From: Dipteris shenzhenensis
Lineage: Eukaryota > Polypodiophyta > Polypodiopsida > Gleicheniales
Direction: 5' to 3' (one strand)
DNA: 64,000 bases
Assembly (NCBI GenBank): GCA_047967505.1
Contig: CM106538.1
A program made the position numbers and the translations under genes. The notes under the pieces are model-generated. The model was not told the origin of the DNA, ran no database searches, and saw only the letters and a list, made by a program, of their open reading frames with translations. Positions 42,311 through 54,395 of the stretch are shown in pieces; positions within the stretch are counted from its first letter, which is position 1, and each line of letters starts with the position of its first letter.

Positions 42311-44324
42311 GAATTGAGGGCTCTAGGGGATAACCAACACCGTAGACCCTAAGAAGATAAAAGATCTACCCACCAACTCATTCCTGAGTTCTTTCGACAC
42401 CAAATGAACCCAAAAAAACCCTTTCCCCACAAATCAAACAAAAAACCCCAGAGACAGAATATTGCATTCAAATGACAAGAACTCTTCCAACTTACGAAGT
42501 AAAGGAACTGTAGCCATGAAAAATAGGTAGACACCACCTTTGGCCAACCTGGTAACATCCCCAAGCTCTCGATCCTACATGGAACGGAGAGTTTCTTCCT
42601 ACTTTCAAACTAGGTTTTTTCTACCACTTCCCTGACTCTCCTTTTAGCTTCGATGTGAAGAAGTTTTAAGGCCGTTTCATCATCTAACTCTAAGAACCCA
42701 CTACCTATCCTTTTGGCTAACACATCTGCATAATACTGAGGTTCCTCAACTTGCTCAAAACCACGTTGACTCCATGGTGAGGTCTCCCCCTTACAATCTC
42801 TAGCTCCTTGTTACCCCTCAGAAGGCGATTCATAGACAGGAGCCTTGTCACCATCCATCTCAACCCCTAACATTCTCTTCGAGTTTGGGTCAAGCCATCT
42901 TGGGCTTTGCCCGATGCAAGAAGCACAAATAGTAGTAGGGGAGATGAGCATACACCAGCTCATGCCTCAAGAGCTCAAGAAGCCACTCAGAATGATTTTG
43001 TAGATTTTTAAAACAAAGGCTGCAATTTTGCTATAATTGTGTGGAATGTTCATGTGATATGTTTCTTCTTCCAGGCTATATTATCCTTTGGGTTTCATTG
43101 GTTATCATAGCCGAGCCTTGAAGATTTGGCTCAAAAGAGTAGCCACTACATAAGCTCCATTTTTTCCTACTATCTTGTGCTCACATAGTGAATTCACTTG
43201 GCATAAGGTCTTTTGAATAGACATCATTGGTTGGTTTTCTTCCAAATTATGACATGGTCAATGCGATATTCATGCACAAAACATAGTTGTTTTTCCATGG
43301 TGGATTTTCACATTGAACTCATCTAATGTAAGTAAATGAGAGAGGTAGCTTTTAATAGCACTTTAAAATGACCATAACTAATTTGACCACATATCAAAAT
43401 TTCCAAATTGTACATATTTAGACATTAGAGACATGAAACTATTGTAATGAGCTATGTACATGTGGTCTCATCCACATGCTTTTTCATTGCACCCAAATCA
43501 ACCATATGGTTGGTTTGATGCCTATGAAGGTATAGAATGTGAGTGTGAGCAAGTGCTCAACATCCCATAGCATTTGAAAGAGATTGTCATTTTTATGAAA
43601 GCTCATTCAAATTGATTTCATGGCCGATTTGATGTTAAAATATGTATGAATCTTCTCAAAAGGTGTGAGTAATGACCATTCCCATAAGGCCTCTTGAACA
43701 TGGTTTGGTTGATTTGTTTCCAATTATTTAATGCATGTATTGGGCTATTGCCCATAAAAGAGGGAACCTTAAGATTTTTTTTCTAAATGGCTGATTTGAT
43801 TTCCATGCATGTATTAGATTAATTTACATAAAAGAGGGAACCCCAATAAATTGTTGTTGCATAAGTTGTACGTCTATAATAGATGAAATCTTTTCAACAA
43901 ATAAAAACCGACACATGGTGAACTTGTAGTTCATGTCAAAACATGATTTAAAGAGGGCATTGAGTATGGTATATTAAAAAGGATATTTAATCTCTAATGC
44001 ATAATGGTTTAATAGAAATCCCTTCAAATCAACCACATGGTTGATTTGATATCCATGGAGATGTATGAGGGTGATCTTTTAAGTTTGTTTTTAATTTTAC
44101 TTAAATTCTCTTTAAATTGATGACATGGGAAATTAGATATTCATGAAGGCCACATAATTGCGTTTGGTTCATTTATGATAAAACTAGTTAATAATCTATA
44201 ATCCATTATGTTTGTGAAAAAGTGGCACTAGTGAAATGTGGATGGAAAGGGTGGAATGTATTTCTTGATTTGGTTTCCCTAAAGGGTCAAGATTTCCAAA
44301 AAAAAAAAAAGTAATTTTCTATCT
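42311..44324. other. AT-rich spacer with short decayed repeats
   Basis: The near-palindrome CAAATCAACCA(T/C)ATGGTT(G)GATTTG occurs around 43495 and 44027, with weaker versions at 43612, 43785 and 44110. GCATGTATT(G/A)G...CATAAAAGAGGGAACC is duplicated at about 43733 and 43803. No gene. Confidence 0.5.
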
Positions 44325-44646
44325 ACGCACACACATACACACACACACACACATGCACACATGCATGCATGCATGCATGCCACCCCACACAAACACACAC
44401 ACATGCATGCACACACACACACACATGCACACACACATGCCCACACATGCATGTATACACACAACACATGCATGCACACACCCAAGCAAACATGCATACA
44501 CACACACACACACATACACACATGCATGCATGCATGGATGCACACACACACACGTACATGCATGTGTGCATGTGTGTGGGCATGCATGTGCCACGTGCAT
44601 GCATGCACATACATGCACACGCACACACACACACTCACACACACAC
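44325..44646. repeat. (AC)n / (GCAT)n compound microsatellite
   Basis: Over 300 bp of ACACAC and GCATGC words. Six overlapping Cys/His/Val-rich frames on both strands are pure repeat translations. Confidence 0.97.
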
Positions 44647-45258
44647 AAATATTGTCACTTAGTAAGTGTTATTTTCCCCTTTTCTTTCACTATTTTATAA
44701 TTAATGACTCATGATTTCTCAGGGATGGTTAAGGCACAAAGCATGACTCATTGTTCCATATGGCATGGAGGAGAGTTTTAAGGGCCTTTAAGTTTTTTGG
44801 ATTACTATCAAGGAGTAACTATAGATTATGGAAATGCCATGCAAGAATTAATCATTTAATCCATTCCTTTCATTCTTTACGTATCTAGTAAGGTTGCATT
44901 TGTAGCTTTGTATTTCAAATCTAGGGATGCCTCATGTTCACATGTTTGGATGTTTTGAAGGTTTCTTGCAAAAGGTTCATTCACTTGAGATGCCACCATC
45001 TTGCTAAAGTATGTTTGCTTAAAGTAAGACCCAATTCTAAATTCCTATACCACTTCGCCACCCACTTGTTGAGCAGTTGTTAAAGCTCCCACCCCTTCTT
45101 TGAGCTCATAGATCCTTTGGAAATCTTGATAGCTTTGGCCTTGTAGCTACTTCGGCTCTTCACCTTGAGTGCATCATATGGCCTCAGAGGATGGATTACA
45201 ACACCCTTTGTAGAGAAAGAGGGGTGAAAACATATCATGGCTCTTATAGAAGTCCTCT
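44647..45258. other. Unassigned spacer, 3' side of the gag relic
   Basis: By position it could hold decayed pol sequence of the minus-strand copia gag that follows, but no motif was found. Confidence 0.4.
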
Positions 45259-46030
45259 TTATTCTCGACTACAACTTCTTTGGCTTTGGAGGAGTTGGCG
45301 TGATTCTCTTTGTGATAGCTCTACATGCCCAATCTTTCCACAAAATGTGCATTCCAACTTTGGTTTGTGATTGTTGTAACATTCACTTTTGGTGTTCCAA
45401 AGCTTCCCACAATGGTAACATCTTGGTGGAGTTGAGGAGTTACTTTTCCTCCCTTTGCCATAGAGTGCTTGATTACGTGATGAATTAGGGAGTACTTTGC
45501 CTTTTACTTTTGCTTCATGCTCAAGTAGTGTTGCTTCAATCTCATTGAGACTTTTATCAACATTTTTTAGTGTGGATACTAGAGTTCCATACGACTTTTT
45601 GTCAACACTGTTGTTGAGAAGTACAACTGAAGCTTCATCTTCTTCAATTTTTTTCTTTATGCCTACCAATTGTTGCTTTAATGCCTTGAATTTGTTGATA
45701 TGAGCCATCATTGTGTCTTCTTCTTTTTTATCCAACCGAAAGAATTGCATTAAGAGATTCACCTTTGAGCTTTTAGTCTTACTTCCAAAGTTTTTATTGA
45801 GGTCCTCCCATGCTAGTTTTGCATCCTTGATACCTATAATGTGATGTTTAACTTAATCTCCTAACCCTTGGGCTATATTGCCAAGTGCATTGAGATTTTT
45901 ATGTTGCTTGGTGGAGGCAGTCGATAAAGCGAGCGAGGAAAAGTGAGCGGGCCCAAAAAAGCAAGCGAGCTTTTCCACAATTTCCTTATCGAGGTACTCA
46001 ACATAGCTTTGTGGAAACCACTATTATACC
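45259..46030 (-). pseudogene. Ty1/copia gag, minus strand, decayed
   Basis: Read on the minus strand: KNLNALGNIAQGLGD, a stop, VKHHIIGIKDAKLAWEDLNK, then NLLMQFFRLDKKEEDTMMAH, LKQQLVGIKKKIEEDE and YGTLVSTLKNVDKSLNEIEA (UBN2 gag). Two zinc knuckles follow. The first, CYHCGKLWNTKSEC, has Asn where the zinc-binding His should be. The second, CTFCGKIGHVE, loses its last Cys through a frame change. The upstream linker (45920-45975) is rich in AGCGAGC words. Confidence 0.85.
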
Positions 46031-46089
46031 TTGGAAGGTGTTAGTATGGTTGCCCTTGCTCTTTGGATAATTTATTCAATAATATTAAT

Positions 46090-46430
46090 ACAAAACCATT
46101 CTTACCGTTTGTATAACACTTGAGATATCATCACCTCTTAATATAAGACCATTCTTAGTATTTGTAGATCACTTTAGAATCGCCTCTTAATACAAGACCA
46201 TTCTTACTATTTGAGAGATTAATGGATTAAAGGTTTGAAGCTCATAGGAGACAAAGGAAGAGAAAGTCAATTTCAACATCAGGGCAATAAAACTAATTGG
46301 AATATTTTGACTTATGTATTATACCTTTTTGAAGACTATGAATTTAGGTCAGTTTCAACATTAGGATGATAAAACTAATTAGAATATTTTGACTTATGTA
46401 TTATATATTTTTGAAAGACTATGAATTTTA
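46090..46430. repeat. Two short tandem repeat blocks
   Basis: ACAA(A)ACCATTCTTA with CTCTTAATA recurs three times at about 46100-46210, with a unit of about 55 bp. CAATTTCAACAT...GACTATGAATTT is duplicated at 46268-46342 and 46350-46428 (about 80 bp each). Confidence 0.75.
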
Positions 46431-48420
46431 ATGAGGAGAGGCATGCACACTACTTAGTAAATACACTAGTACTACTACTAGCCTACGATTATTAAGCCTA
46501 ATAGCACCAGTGTGATTTTGAGCCTTGTATCAGCCTTTTGATAATTTTATTTCATCGTTAGTGCAATAGAAATTATTCCTTCTATCATAAGAATCTTGCC
46601 AAATTTATTCAAAGTGATGATTTTGTAGTCTACAGCCACTATCCTCTGACTCTCAAAAATATATTAAATGTGAGCACCCATTTATCTTGTTTGATCAACC
46701 CTAGACTATGCTGCGATAGGACATTACTAGAATTAAAAAAATATGAATTGATATGGTGATGTTTGGTGTGAAATAACCAAATTAAGGATTTAATAAGAAA
46801 GAAAACAATCAGAATCAATAGGCTATTCAATCGCTCAAATCTGCACAGAAATTATAATGTGCCTCCCAACTCTTATGCATTCCAGCTCCTCATGTTTGAC
46901 AAGAATGCAAACAATAATGAAATCACATTATCTTTAGCTTCAAAGTAAGCAAAGCACCAAAAATAAATGCAAACGTATTGGATGAGGAATAAATAGGTAT
47001 AGATATAGATAGACCTATATATATGCATTCATAGATATAATGATGATTAAAGTTGGACAGTCGTAATAATATTATGTGTACTATCATTGGGATTAGGACT
47101 ACTATTGGTAATATTGTATGTAGTAGTAGGAGAACTACCATTAAGGAACACTCAAATAAAATTACTAATGGTGGTGATAAAATACACTAGTAGTTTGGTA
47201 ATTACCCCTAACATCTACAACAAATATTTGATGGGTAGCTAGTATTAGGTCAAAAGGCCCCAATTGTGCTATAATAATGGACCAAAAAAGGGAGTGCTAT
47301 AGCATCACCTAAGGGTCACTTTTTATCCATGAAAGAAACAAGTCGGTGCAACCTAGGTCATATAGATGTAGGTCATGTGGAGTGGTTCGCGTCTCTTTTT
47401 CCTTGATAAAAAAGTTACACTACCTTTGATAGTAACTACAAAGATTGTTGCCATAGTGCCGTAGAGTAGCCCCTAGGTTGCATCATCATCCTTTTTTGCT
47501 TTTGAGCCATTAAGTTTGATCCACTGATTTTATGTAGAATTATTCTACTATATGTTCACATGTCCTTAATAGGATCTTGATATAATCCCTTCCATTGTAA
47601 GTACTTTTACTTTAGGTTTCACATATCCTTAACAAACCACTAGGCTTCAACACAAATTCATTCTTATGTTTCAAGCCTCAAACTCAAACACCCTTGTAAA
47701 AGGGATAATGTATTAAAGCTGCATTCAATCCATCAAATCTTTTGAATAACAGTTCTATTGAAAATTCATGTATCATCAATAGGATTTCATCCATTATATG
47801 TTCATTTGTCTTTAATAGTATGTCTAAAAATTCATGTATCTTCAATATTATTTCTCTCATGTGTTCCAATATCTTCAAAAGGATACCTTTATTTATGTCC
47901 AAACTTGAGCATTGATTTGTATTTATCAAACACAATTTCACTCCACCTATTCTTTAGAATGAAATTTTTTCGCCAAAAGTGGGCCAAATGTAAGGTCTTT
48001 CCACATATTCTTAAGAATGAAAATTTTGGCCTTACGTTGGCAAGTCTATGGAATGAGGGTAAGGCCAAAGTCTCTAGTACGGTGCATTAGGTCTTGATTA
48101 ATTCTTCTTTAGGCTTGAATATTTAATGCATTAACTTCACAACTATTATTTATTCTTGAACTTGTAATGTATTAATTTCATGACTTAGGATTTTATGAAG
48201 TTATATCTAACATGTCCCAAATTTAATGGAAATTAATATCCTACATAACACAACAAAGTATCATCATATCCCTTCCCAAAATCAATGCTACCTAGCAACT
48301 CTCCTGGCATTTTCACTGCCTTGCATTTGAGTTAGCTATGATGAAGAATGTTGCCTACCTTTGGAACCTCTTAGAGTTACCGTTAGCATGATCTAATTTC
48401 ATGTACCCCAAAACTTGAGA
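46431..48420. other. AT-rich spacer
   Basis: No gene recognised in 2 kb. A loose repeat of AAAATTCATGTATC(A/T)TCAATA occurs at 47759 and 47827. Small frames lack motifs. Confidence 0.5.
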
Positions 48421-48423
48421 CTT

Positions 48424-48910
48424 GGAGATTCCCATATCACACCAGCGGTAGCTATCTTGTCCACTCTCAATGCTAGTAAGAGCTAGGCCCCATAGACCGG
48501 TAAAAGAAGTCTTTTTGGAGGTTCAATTTTTTCCCTCCATCTTCTGCAGGCCCCATGATGAAATAGGATATATTCATCACCCTACATTTAATGCAAGAAT
48601 TGACACAACCTTTTTGGACCTAACTATGTAGTTTACATCCCAAAATTGGTGCTAAAATTGCAGACTGGGAGATTCCCATATCACACCAACGGTAGCTGTC
48701 TTGTCCACTCTCAACACTAGTAAGAGCCGGTCCCCATAGACTGGTAAAAGAAGTCTTTTTGGAGGTTCAATTTTTTGCCTCCGTCTTCTCCGGCCCCATG
48801 ACGGAATAGGATATATGCACCACCCTACATTTAATGCAAGAATTGACAACTTTTTTTGGACATGACTATGCAGCTTACATCCCAAAATTGGTGCTAAAAT
48901 TGCATACCGG
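48424..48910. repeat. Tandem duplication, period about 244 bp
   Basis: GGAGATTCCCATATCACACC begins at 48424 and 48668. The aligned copies share GGTAAAAGAAGTCTTTTTGG and TACATTTAATGCAAGAATTG at about 90% identity. It leads into the hairpin array. Confidence 0.85.
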
Positions 48911-49004
48911 GCATCTCCATTTGTTGGGGGGTGTCCCTAGTGACCCCTTGGACTTGCTCTATTTGTCTAGTTGTGTCTCTCCACAAAAATCAGAGTGGGG
49001 CCTA

Positions 49005-49330
49005 TTTTCCCCATCTAGTAAAACTATATGCATCAATATGTATGTATGTATGTATGTATGTATGCATGTATGCATGCATCCATGTATGTATGTACACACA
49101 CACACACATATGTATGTATGTATGTATGTATGTGTACTAAAACTACTAAAACTATATGCATCAAATAATGTTGTTGATCAATTTTTGGCATACCCCACCA
49201 AAATCAAGACCCCCATTGCAAAGAAAGGTAAGGAACACAAGTGCTTGTTCTTATGCTCATGAGACAACAAAATGCATGACATAGGCAACCAATGGGGTCT
49301 TACTTTTGATGTTTATATGTATGTATGTAT
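49005..49330. repeat. Partial left-hand unit of the hairpin array
   Basis: A (TATG)n/(AC)n tract (49041-49136) is followed by the conserved linker of the array (CATCAAATAATGTTGTTGATC through CAATGGGGTCTTACTTTTGATG). The palindrome that should precede it is missing, apart from a short AAAACTATATGCATCAA junction. Confidence 0.8.
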
Positions 49331-49364
49331 ATATATATATGTATGTACATACATACATACATAC

Positions 49365-49434
<70 letters not shown>

Positions 49435-49439
49435 AAATA

Positions 49440-49470
<31 letters not shown>

Positions 49471-49515
49471 GTGTGTGTGTATATGTATGTATGTATGTAT
49501 GTATGTGTGTGTGTG

Positions 49516-49547
<32 letters not shown>

Positions 49548-49553
49548 TGTATG

Positions 49554-49586
<33 letters not shown>

Positions 49587-49622
49587 GTATATGTATATAT
49601 TGATGCATACAATTTCGATATA

Positions 49623-50010
49623 TGGAGAAAATGGACATGAAAACCATCTAAATTGGTTCTTGTCGTTCGATTTGATATATGACATGATCCTATTTGGATT
49701 TGTACGTCCAAAGATATGGGGTCCTACTTTTAGGGCCTGAATGCCTAAAATAGGCAGCGCGTTAATGCGCTGTCTATTTCATGCATTTAGGCCTCAAAAC
49801 TAGGACCCCATTGGCAACACAATGGGGTCCTAGTTTTGAGGCCTAAATGCATGAAATAGACAGCGCGTTAACGCGCTGCCTATTTTAGGCATTCAGGCCC
49901 TAAAAGTAGTACCCCATATCTTTGGACTTGCATATCCAAATGGGGTCATGTCAGATATCAAATCGAACGACAAGATCCAATTTAGATGGTTTTCATGTCC
50001 ATTTTCTCCA
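49623..50010. repeat. Hairpin unit 1
   Basis: Left arm 49623-49813, loop GCAACA, right arm 49820-50010, with roughly ten mismatches. Each arm is itself an imperfect inverted repeat around AGCGCGTTAA(C/T)GCGCT, so the whole can fold as a hairpin or a four-lobed structure. Confidence 0.95.
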
Positions 50011-50209
50011 TCAACTAAATCTATATTCATCAAATAATGTTGTTGATCAATTTTTGGCATACCCCCCCAAAATCAAGACCCCCATTGCAAAGAAAGGTAA
50101 AGAACACAAGTGCTTGTTCTTATGCTCATGAGACAACAAAATGCATGACATGGGAAACCAATGGGGTCTTACTTTTGATGTTTGTATGTATATATATGCA
50201 TGTACATAC

Positions 50210-50259
<50 letters not shown>

Positions 50260-50325
50260 TTATGTATATGTTGATGCATATATGTATATATTGATGTATA
50301 TATTGATGCATACAATTTTGATATA

Positions 50326-50720
50326 TGGACAAAATGGACATGAAAATCATCTAAATTGGCTCTTGCCGTCGTTTGATTTGATATATAACATGACCCCATT
50401 TGGATTTGTAAGTCCAAAGATACGGGGACCTACTTTTAGGGCCTGAATGCTTGAAATAGGCAGCGCGTTAAAACGCGCTGCCTATTTCAAGCATTCAAGC
50501 CTCAAAAGTAGGACCCCATTTGCAACACAATGGGGTCCTACTTTTGAAGCCTAAATGCATGAAATAGGCAGCGCGTTAACGCACTCCCTATTTTAGGCAT
50601 TCAAGCCCTAAAAGTAGCACCCCGTATCTTTGGACTTGCATATCCAAATGGGGTCATGTCATATATCAAATCGAATGACAAGATCCAATTTAGATGGTTT
50701 TCATGTCCATTTTCTCCATC
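50326..50720. repeat. Hairpin unit 2
   Basis: Centre near 50524, loop TGCAACA. The left arm core is AGCGCGTTAAAACGCGCT. It starts GACAAAATGGACATG. Confidence 0.93.
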
Positions 50721-50930
50721 AACTAAAACTATATTCATCAAATAATGTTGTTGATCAATTTTTGGCATACCCCCCCAAAATCAAGACCCCCATTGCAAAG
50801 AAAGGTAAAGAACACAAGTGCTTGTTCTTATGCTCATGAGACAACAAAATGCATGACATGGGAAACCAATGGGGTCTTACTTTTGATGTTTGTATGTATA
50901 TATATGCATGTACATACATACATACATACA

Positions 50931-51009
<79 letters not shown>

Positions 51010-51061
51010 GTATATGTTGGTGCATATATGTATATATTGATGCATACACTTTTGATATATG

Positions 51062-51446
51062 GAGAAAATGGACATGAAAATCATCTAAATTGGCTCTTGC
51101 CGTTTGATTTGATATATGACATGACCCCATTTGGATTTGTAAGTCCAAAGATACGGGGTCCTACTTTTAGCGCCTAAATGCTTAAAATAGGCAGCGCGTT
51201 AATGTGCTGCCTATTTCATGCATTTAGGCCTCAAAAGTAGGACCCCATTGTGTTGCCAATGGGGTCCTACTTTTGAGGCCTAAATGCATGAAATAGGTAG
51301 CGCGTTAACGCGCTGCCTATTTTAGGCATTCAGACCCTAAAAGTAGCACCCCGTATCTTTGGACTTGCATATCCGAATGGGGTCATGTCATATATCAAAT
51401 CGAATGGCAAGATCTAATTTAGATGGTTTTCATGTCCATTTTCTCC
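51062..51446. repeat. Hairpin unit 3 (loop reversed)
   Basis: Centre 51253; the loop reads TGTTGC, the complement of the loop in units 1 and 4. Arms about 190 bp. Confidence 0.93.
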
Positions 51447-51673
51447 ATCAACTAAAACTATATTCATCAAATAATGTTACTTATCACTTTTTGGCATACC
51501 CGCCCAAAATCAAGAACCCCATTGCAAAGAAAGGTAAGGAACACAAGTGCTTGTTCTTATGCTCATGAGACAACAAAATGCATGAAATAGGCAACCAATG
51601 GGGTCCTAATTTTGCTGTATGTATGTAAGTATGTATATATGTATGTATATACATACATCTATATCTATATGTG

Positions 51674-51722
<49 letters not shown>

Positions 51723-51812
51723 ATGTATGTATGTATATATATATATATGTATATGTATATGTATATGTTTATGCATATATGTATATATTGATGCATACAA
51801 TTTTGATATATG

Positions 51813-52140
51813 GAGAAAATGGACATAAAAACCATCTAAATTGGCTCTTGTCGTTCGATTTGATATATGACATGATCCCATTTGGTTTGTAAGTCCAAAG
51901 ATATGGGGTCCTACTTTTAGGGCATGAATGCCTAAAATAGGCAGTGCGTTAACGCGCTACCTATTTCATGCATTTAGGCCTCAAAAGTAGGACCCCATTG
52001 GCAACACAATGGGGTCCTAGTTTTGAGGCCTAAATGCATGAAATAGACAACGCGTTAAGCTGCCTATTTTAGTAGGCATTCAGGCCCTAAAAGTAGTACC
52101 CCGTATCTTTGGACTTGCATATCCCAATGGGGTCATGTCA
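51813..52140. repeat. Hairpin unit 4, right arm interrupted
   Basis: Centre 52003, loop GCAACA. The right arm carries the same CTAG and TAGACA variants as unit 1, while the left arm has the standard form. It is cut at 52140 and resumes at about 52698 (TGGCAAGATCCAATTTAG). Confidence 0.92.
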
Positions 52141-52697
52141 GAAAATGAGAGAGAGGAAGGGAAGTAGATGACTCAAGCTAGTTCTTGATGCTTTTTGAGG
52201 TTTGAAGGTTTTCAAATCTAGGATAGGGTAGAAGGAATCATTCCTAAGCCTTGTACGTAGTCCCATCTCTTAGAAAGAGCTGATAGAGTGTTTCTCTCTC
52301 TAGATCATGATTTTGCAAGTATGATATATATTTTCTAGGGACTGTTTTGGCTATTTGTATCCTATTAGATTCCTCACACCTACTTTCAAGCCCTCATCTC
52401 CTAATCCAAATCCCATCCAATAGATATATCCTCCAATCACATGAAGATCTTTAAATCCCTCTAGTCATCCTAATGTACAAAATCTCAGCACTCCCCTCAA
52501 TATGAAATGGGTGTAGTATTGCACAATCATCAAGTGACATTAAATGGGAGAAAAATCTATCAATTCAATTGAAGGCTTGTAGTGGCTTGACAGTAGTGGA
52601 AGTGGAGAATCACTTTGAGGGTAAACTTGAAAAAATAAAATTGCTTGCGAAAGGTAGAGCAATCCACTCACAATTATTTAAGAGTGGCTTTGAGGTG
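52141..52697. other. Unidentified insertion in hairpin unit 4
   Basis: 557 bp of non-array DNA replaces about 14 bp of the right arm. It has no clear terminal repeats or target duplication. A 62-residue plus-strand frame (from 52569: LTVVEVENHFEGKLEKIKLL) ends in the arm sequence; family unknown. Confidence 0.7.
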
Positions 52698-52962
52698 GCA
52701 AGATCCAATTTAGATGGTTTTCATGTCCATTTTCTCCATCAACTAAAACTATATTAATCAAATAATGTTGTTGATCAATTTTTAGCATACCCCCCCAAAA
52801 TCAAGACTCCCATTGCAAAGAAAGGTAAAGAACACAAGTGCTTGTTCTTATGCTCATGAGACAACAAAATGCATGACATGGGAAACCAATGGGGTCTTAC
52901 TTTTGATGTTTGTATGTATGTATGTATGTATGTATATATATGCATGTACATACATACATACA

Positions 52963-53037
<75 letters not shown>

Positions 53038-53097
53038 ATGTTGATGCATATTTGTATATATTGATGTATATATTGATGCATAAAATTTTGATATATG

Positions 53098-53483
53098 GAG
53101 AAAATGGACATGAAAATCATCTAAATTGGCTCTTGCCGTTTGATTTGATATATGACATGACCCCATTTGGATTTGTAACTCCAAAGATACGGGGTCCTAC
53201 TTTTAGGGCCTGAATGCCTGAAATAGGGAGCGCGTTAACGTGCTGCCTATTTCATGCATTTAGGCCTCAAAAGTAGGACCCCATTGTGTTGCCAATGGGG
53301 TCCTACTTTTGAGGCCTAAATGCATGAAATAGGTAGCCCGTTAATGTGCTGCCTATTTTAGGCATTCAGACCCTAGAAGTAGCACCCTGTATCTTTGGAC
53401 TTGCATATCCGAATGGGGTCATGTCATATATCAAATTGAATGGCAAGATCCAATTTAGATGGTTTTCATGTCCATTTTCTCCA
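53098..53483. repeat. Hairpin unit 5 (loop reversed)
   Basis: Centre 53289, loop TGTTGC as in unit 3. Right-arm core decayed to AGCCCGTTAATGTGCT. Confidence 0.93.
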
Positions 53484-53781
53484 TCAACTAAAACTATATT
53501 CATCAAATAATGTTGTTTATCAATTTTTAGCATACCCCCCCCAAAATCAAGACCCCCATTTTGCTATATGTATGTAGGTATGTATATATGTATGTATATA
53601 CATACATATATATCTATATGTGTATATATATATGTGTGTGTGTGTATATACACACACACATGTATGTATGTATGTATGTATGTATCTATATATATATATA
53701 CATACATACATATGTATATATTGATGCATATATTGATGCAAATCTTGATGTATATATTTATGCATACAGTTTTGATTGATG

Positions 53782-54167
53782 GAGAAAATAGGCATGAAAA
53801 CCATCTAAATTGGCTCTTGCTGTTCGATTTGATATAGGACATGATCCCATTGGGATTTGTAAGTCCAAAGATACGGGGTCCTACTTTTAGGACCTGAATT
53901 CCTGAAATAGGTATCTTGTCAATGTGCTGCCTATTTCATGCATTTAGGCCTCAAAAGTAGGACCTCATTTGGTCCTACATGGGGTCCTCCTTTTGAGGCC
54001 TAAATGTATGAAATAGGCAGCGCATTGACACACTACCTATTTCAGGCATTCAAGCCCTAAAAGTAAGACCCCGTATCTTTGGAATTACAAATCCAAATGG
54101 GGTCATGTCATACATCAAATCAAATGGCAAGAGCCAATTTAGATGTTTTCATGCCTATTTTATCGAT
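53782..54167. repeat. Hairpin unit 6 (diverged)
   Basis: Centre near 53974 with a different loop (CATTTGGTCCTACATG) and more arm mismatches. The last full unit of the array. Confidence 0.88.
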
Positions 54168-54285
54168 TTAATAAAACTATATGCATCAAATAATGTTGTT
54201 TATCAATTTTTGGCATACATCCCCAAAATCAAGACCCCCATTGGAAAGAAAGGTAAGGAACACAAGTGCTTGTTCTTATGTTCAG

Positions 54286-54395
54286 GAGACATTAAAAAAG
54301 AGGCCTAGTAGCCCAAAAATGGTAGCGCATCAATGCGCTATCATTTTTGGGTTGCCAGGTCTCTTTTTTGTTGTCTCACGAGCATACATATGGAG
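54286..54395. repeat. Terminal hairpin with new arms
   Basis: Arms of about 54 bp meet around 54340: CCCAAAAATGGTAGCGCAT pairs with ATGCGCTATCATTTTTGGG, and AAAAAAGAG with CTCTTTTTT. The core repeats the GCGC-AT-GCGC theme of units 1-6 although the outer arm sequence is different. Confidence 0.88.

Larger units (their letters stand above)
49141..54300. repeat. Array of six hairpin-bearing units, about 0.7 kb each
   Basis: Unit order: palindrome (two arms of about 190 bp, 6-nt loop), a linker of about 180 bp (AAAATCAAGACCCCCATTG, ACACAAGTGCTTGTTCTTATG, CAATGGGGTC), then a TATG/TA microsatellite of 100-290 bp. Palindrome centres are at about 49816, 50524, 51253, 52003, 53289 and 53974. Spacing is 680-750 bp except for the fourth gap, which is lengthened by an insertion at 52141-52697. 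Peptides of about 69 residues beginning MDLHI recur in each unit but are translations of the palindrome plus linker, so I do not call them genes. Confidence 0.95.

Noticed and set aside
44279-44714. Six overlapping open frames rich in Cys, His, Val and Met
   Set aside because: They are translations of an AC/GCAT microsatellite on both strands and in several frames.
49257-49740. Tyr/Ile/His/Thr-rich frames up to 144 codons
   Set aside because: Pure (TATG)n/(TA)n translation within the hairpin array.
49922-51568. A recurring 69-residue peptide starting MDLHI in three array units
   Set aside because: It spans a palindrome arm and the linker. Its recurrence follows from DNA repetition, with no sign of protein-level constraint.
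49141-54300. CRISPR-like array
   Set aside because: Repeats are hundreds of bases long and palindromic with microsatellite spacers, in a plant genome. There are no short direct repeats with unique spacers.
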